DNA from: JAWXBM01 sp964602895
GTDB lineage: Bacteria; Pseudomonadota; Gammaproteobacteria; Xanthomonadales; SZUA-36
DNA length: 13,028 bases
Direction of reading: 5' to 3'
Assembly: GCA_964602895.1 (NCBI GenBank)
Contig: CAZRTG010000087.1
Span: forward strand, 1 to 13,028
The position numbers and the translations under genes were made by a program. This document shows positions 12,794 to 13,028 of the stretch, one piece after another. Each line of letters opens with the position of its first letter. The stretch's first letter is position 1. A model generated the notes under the pieces. It was not told where the DNA came from. It saw only the letters and a list, made by a program, of their open reading frames with translations, and made no database searches.

Positions 12794-13028
12794 TGTAGCA
12801 GCGACCCATGCTGTGGGAGCGAGCCATGCTCGCGATTATGTACAGGGCTGGTCGGCAGCACGGCTGCCTCCTACATGAGCGAGCCATGCTGTGGGAGCGA
12901 GCCATGCTGTGGGAGCGAGCCATGCTCGCGATTATGTTACAGCGCTGGTCGGCAGCACGGCTGCCTCCTACATGAGCGAGCCATGCTGTGGGAGCGACCC
13001 ATGCTGTGGGAGCGACCCATGGTCGCGA
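12794..13028 (+). repeat. tandem array of REP/REPIN units, period about 96 bp, continues off the edge
   Basis: Units start at 12794 (96 bp), 12890 (97 bp) and 12987 (42 bp visible). Each unit has an 18-bp truncated REP, for example TGTGGGAGCGAGCCATGC, that ends just past the loop, then a full REPIN. The full REPINs span 12812-12875 and 12908-12972: a GCGAGC-CAT-GCTCGC hairpin, a spacer of about 15 bp, an inverted GGCAGC-ACG-GCTGCC hairpin and CTCCTACA. A partial REP, GAGCGAGCCATGC, closes each unit. The third unit switches to the stem GCGACC-CAT-GGTCGC (13012-13026). The first two units are near identical, one indel and a few substitutions apart, so the duplication is recent. Function unknown; REP sequences in other bacteria stabilise mRNA 3' ends or bind gyrase. 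Confidence 0.88.

Noticed and set aside
12558..12923. Minus-strand reading frame with repeated Met-Ala-Arg-Ser-His-Ser at its start
   Set aside because: It is the translation of the REP array followed by the antisense of the lipoprotein gene; there is no ribosome site, and the repeats are explained by the DNA palindromes.
12794..13028. Possible CRISPR array
   Set aside because: The intervals between repeats are themselves near-identical between units and form REP hairpins, so there are no unique spacers; no cas genes are nearby.
1..13028. tRNA, rRNA, riboswitch or integrase/attachment-site signals
   Set aside because: I saw no cloverleaf, rRNA segment, recognisable riboswitch core, integrase or transposase gene on either strand.

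Overview
This window looks like chromosomal DNA from a Gram-negative bacterium, most likely a gammaproteobacterium. The evidence is a TonB-dependent outer-membrane receptor, a LysR regulator, lipoprotein and Tat-type signals, and GTGGGAGCGAGC-type palindromic repeats that resemble the REP sequences of Pseudomonas and its relatives. I cannot name a genus. Base composition is moderately GC-rich, except in the toxin-antitoxin genes, which look AT-richer.

Region 1 (1-8385) is a regulator and a divergent four-gene block. On the minus strand, reading leftwards from about 7314, come a TonB-dependent receptor, a YfcC/DcuC-type inner-membrane carrier, a CocE/NonD (S15-like) alpha/beta hydrolase, and a CapA-family protein with a Tat-like lipoprotein signal that runs off the left edge. 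The last three genes overlap by 8 bp or are 7 bp apart, so they are very probably co-transcribed. The receptor is separated from the carrier by 128 bp that hold a perfect 11-bp-arm hairpin. A LysR-type regulator is transcribed the other way from the shared 144-bp promoter region. The gene set reads as an uptake-and-cleavage pathway for an unknown organic substrate: outer-membrane import, periplasmic processing, inner-membrane transport, cytoplasmic hydrolysis, and LysR control.

Region 2 (8381-10222) is a type IV toxin-antitoxin / abortive-infection module of the AbiEi-AbiEii type. The two genes overlap by an ATGA, and a perfect 25-bp inverted repeat lies upstream as a candidate operator. REP-type palindromes lie on both sides of the module, and the left one supplies the lysR stop codon.

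Region 3 (10223-13028) holds an exported class C beta-lactamase-fold serine hydrolase (minus strand), a divergent promoter region with three contiguous 13-bp repeats, a small lipoprotein of unknown function (plus strand), and, from 12794 to the right edge, a tandem array with a period of about 96 bp built from REP/REPIN palindromes.

The features least explained by known families are the 13-bp triple repeat, the REP array with covarying stems, the AbiE inverted repeat, and the receptor-carrier-hydrolase-CapA locus taken as a unit.
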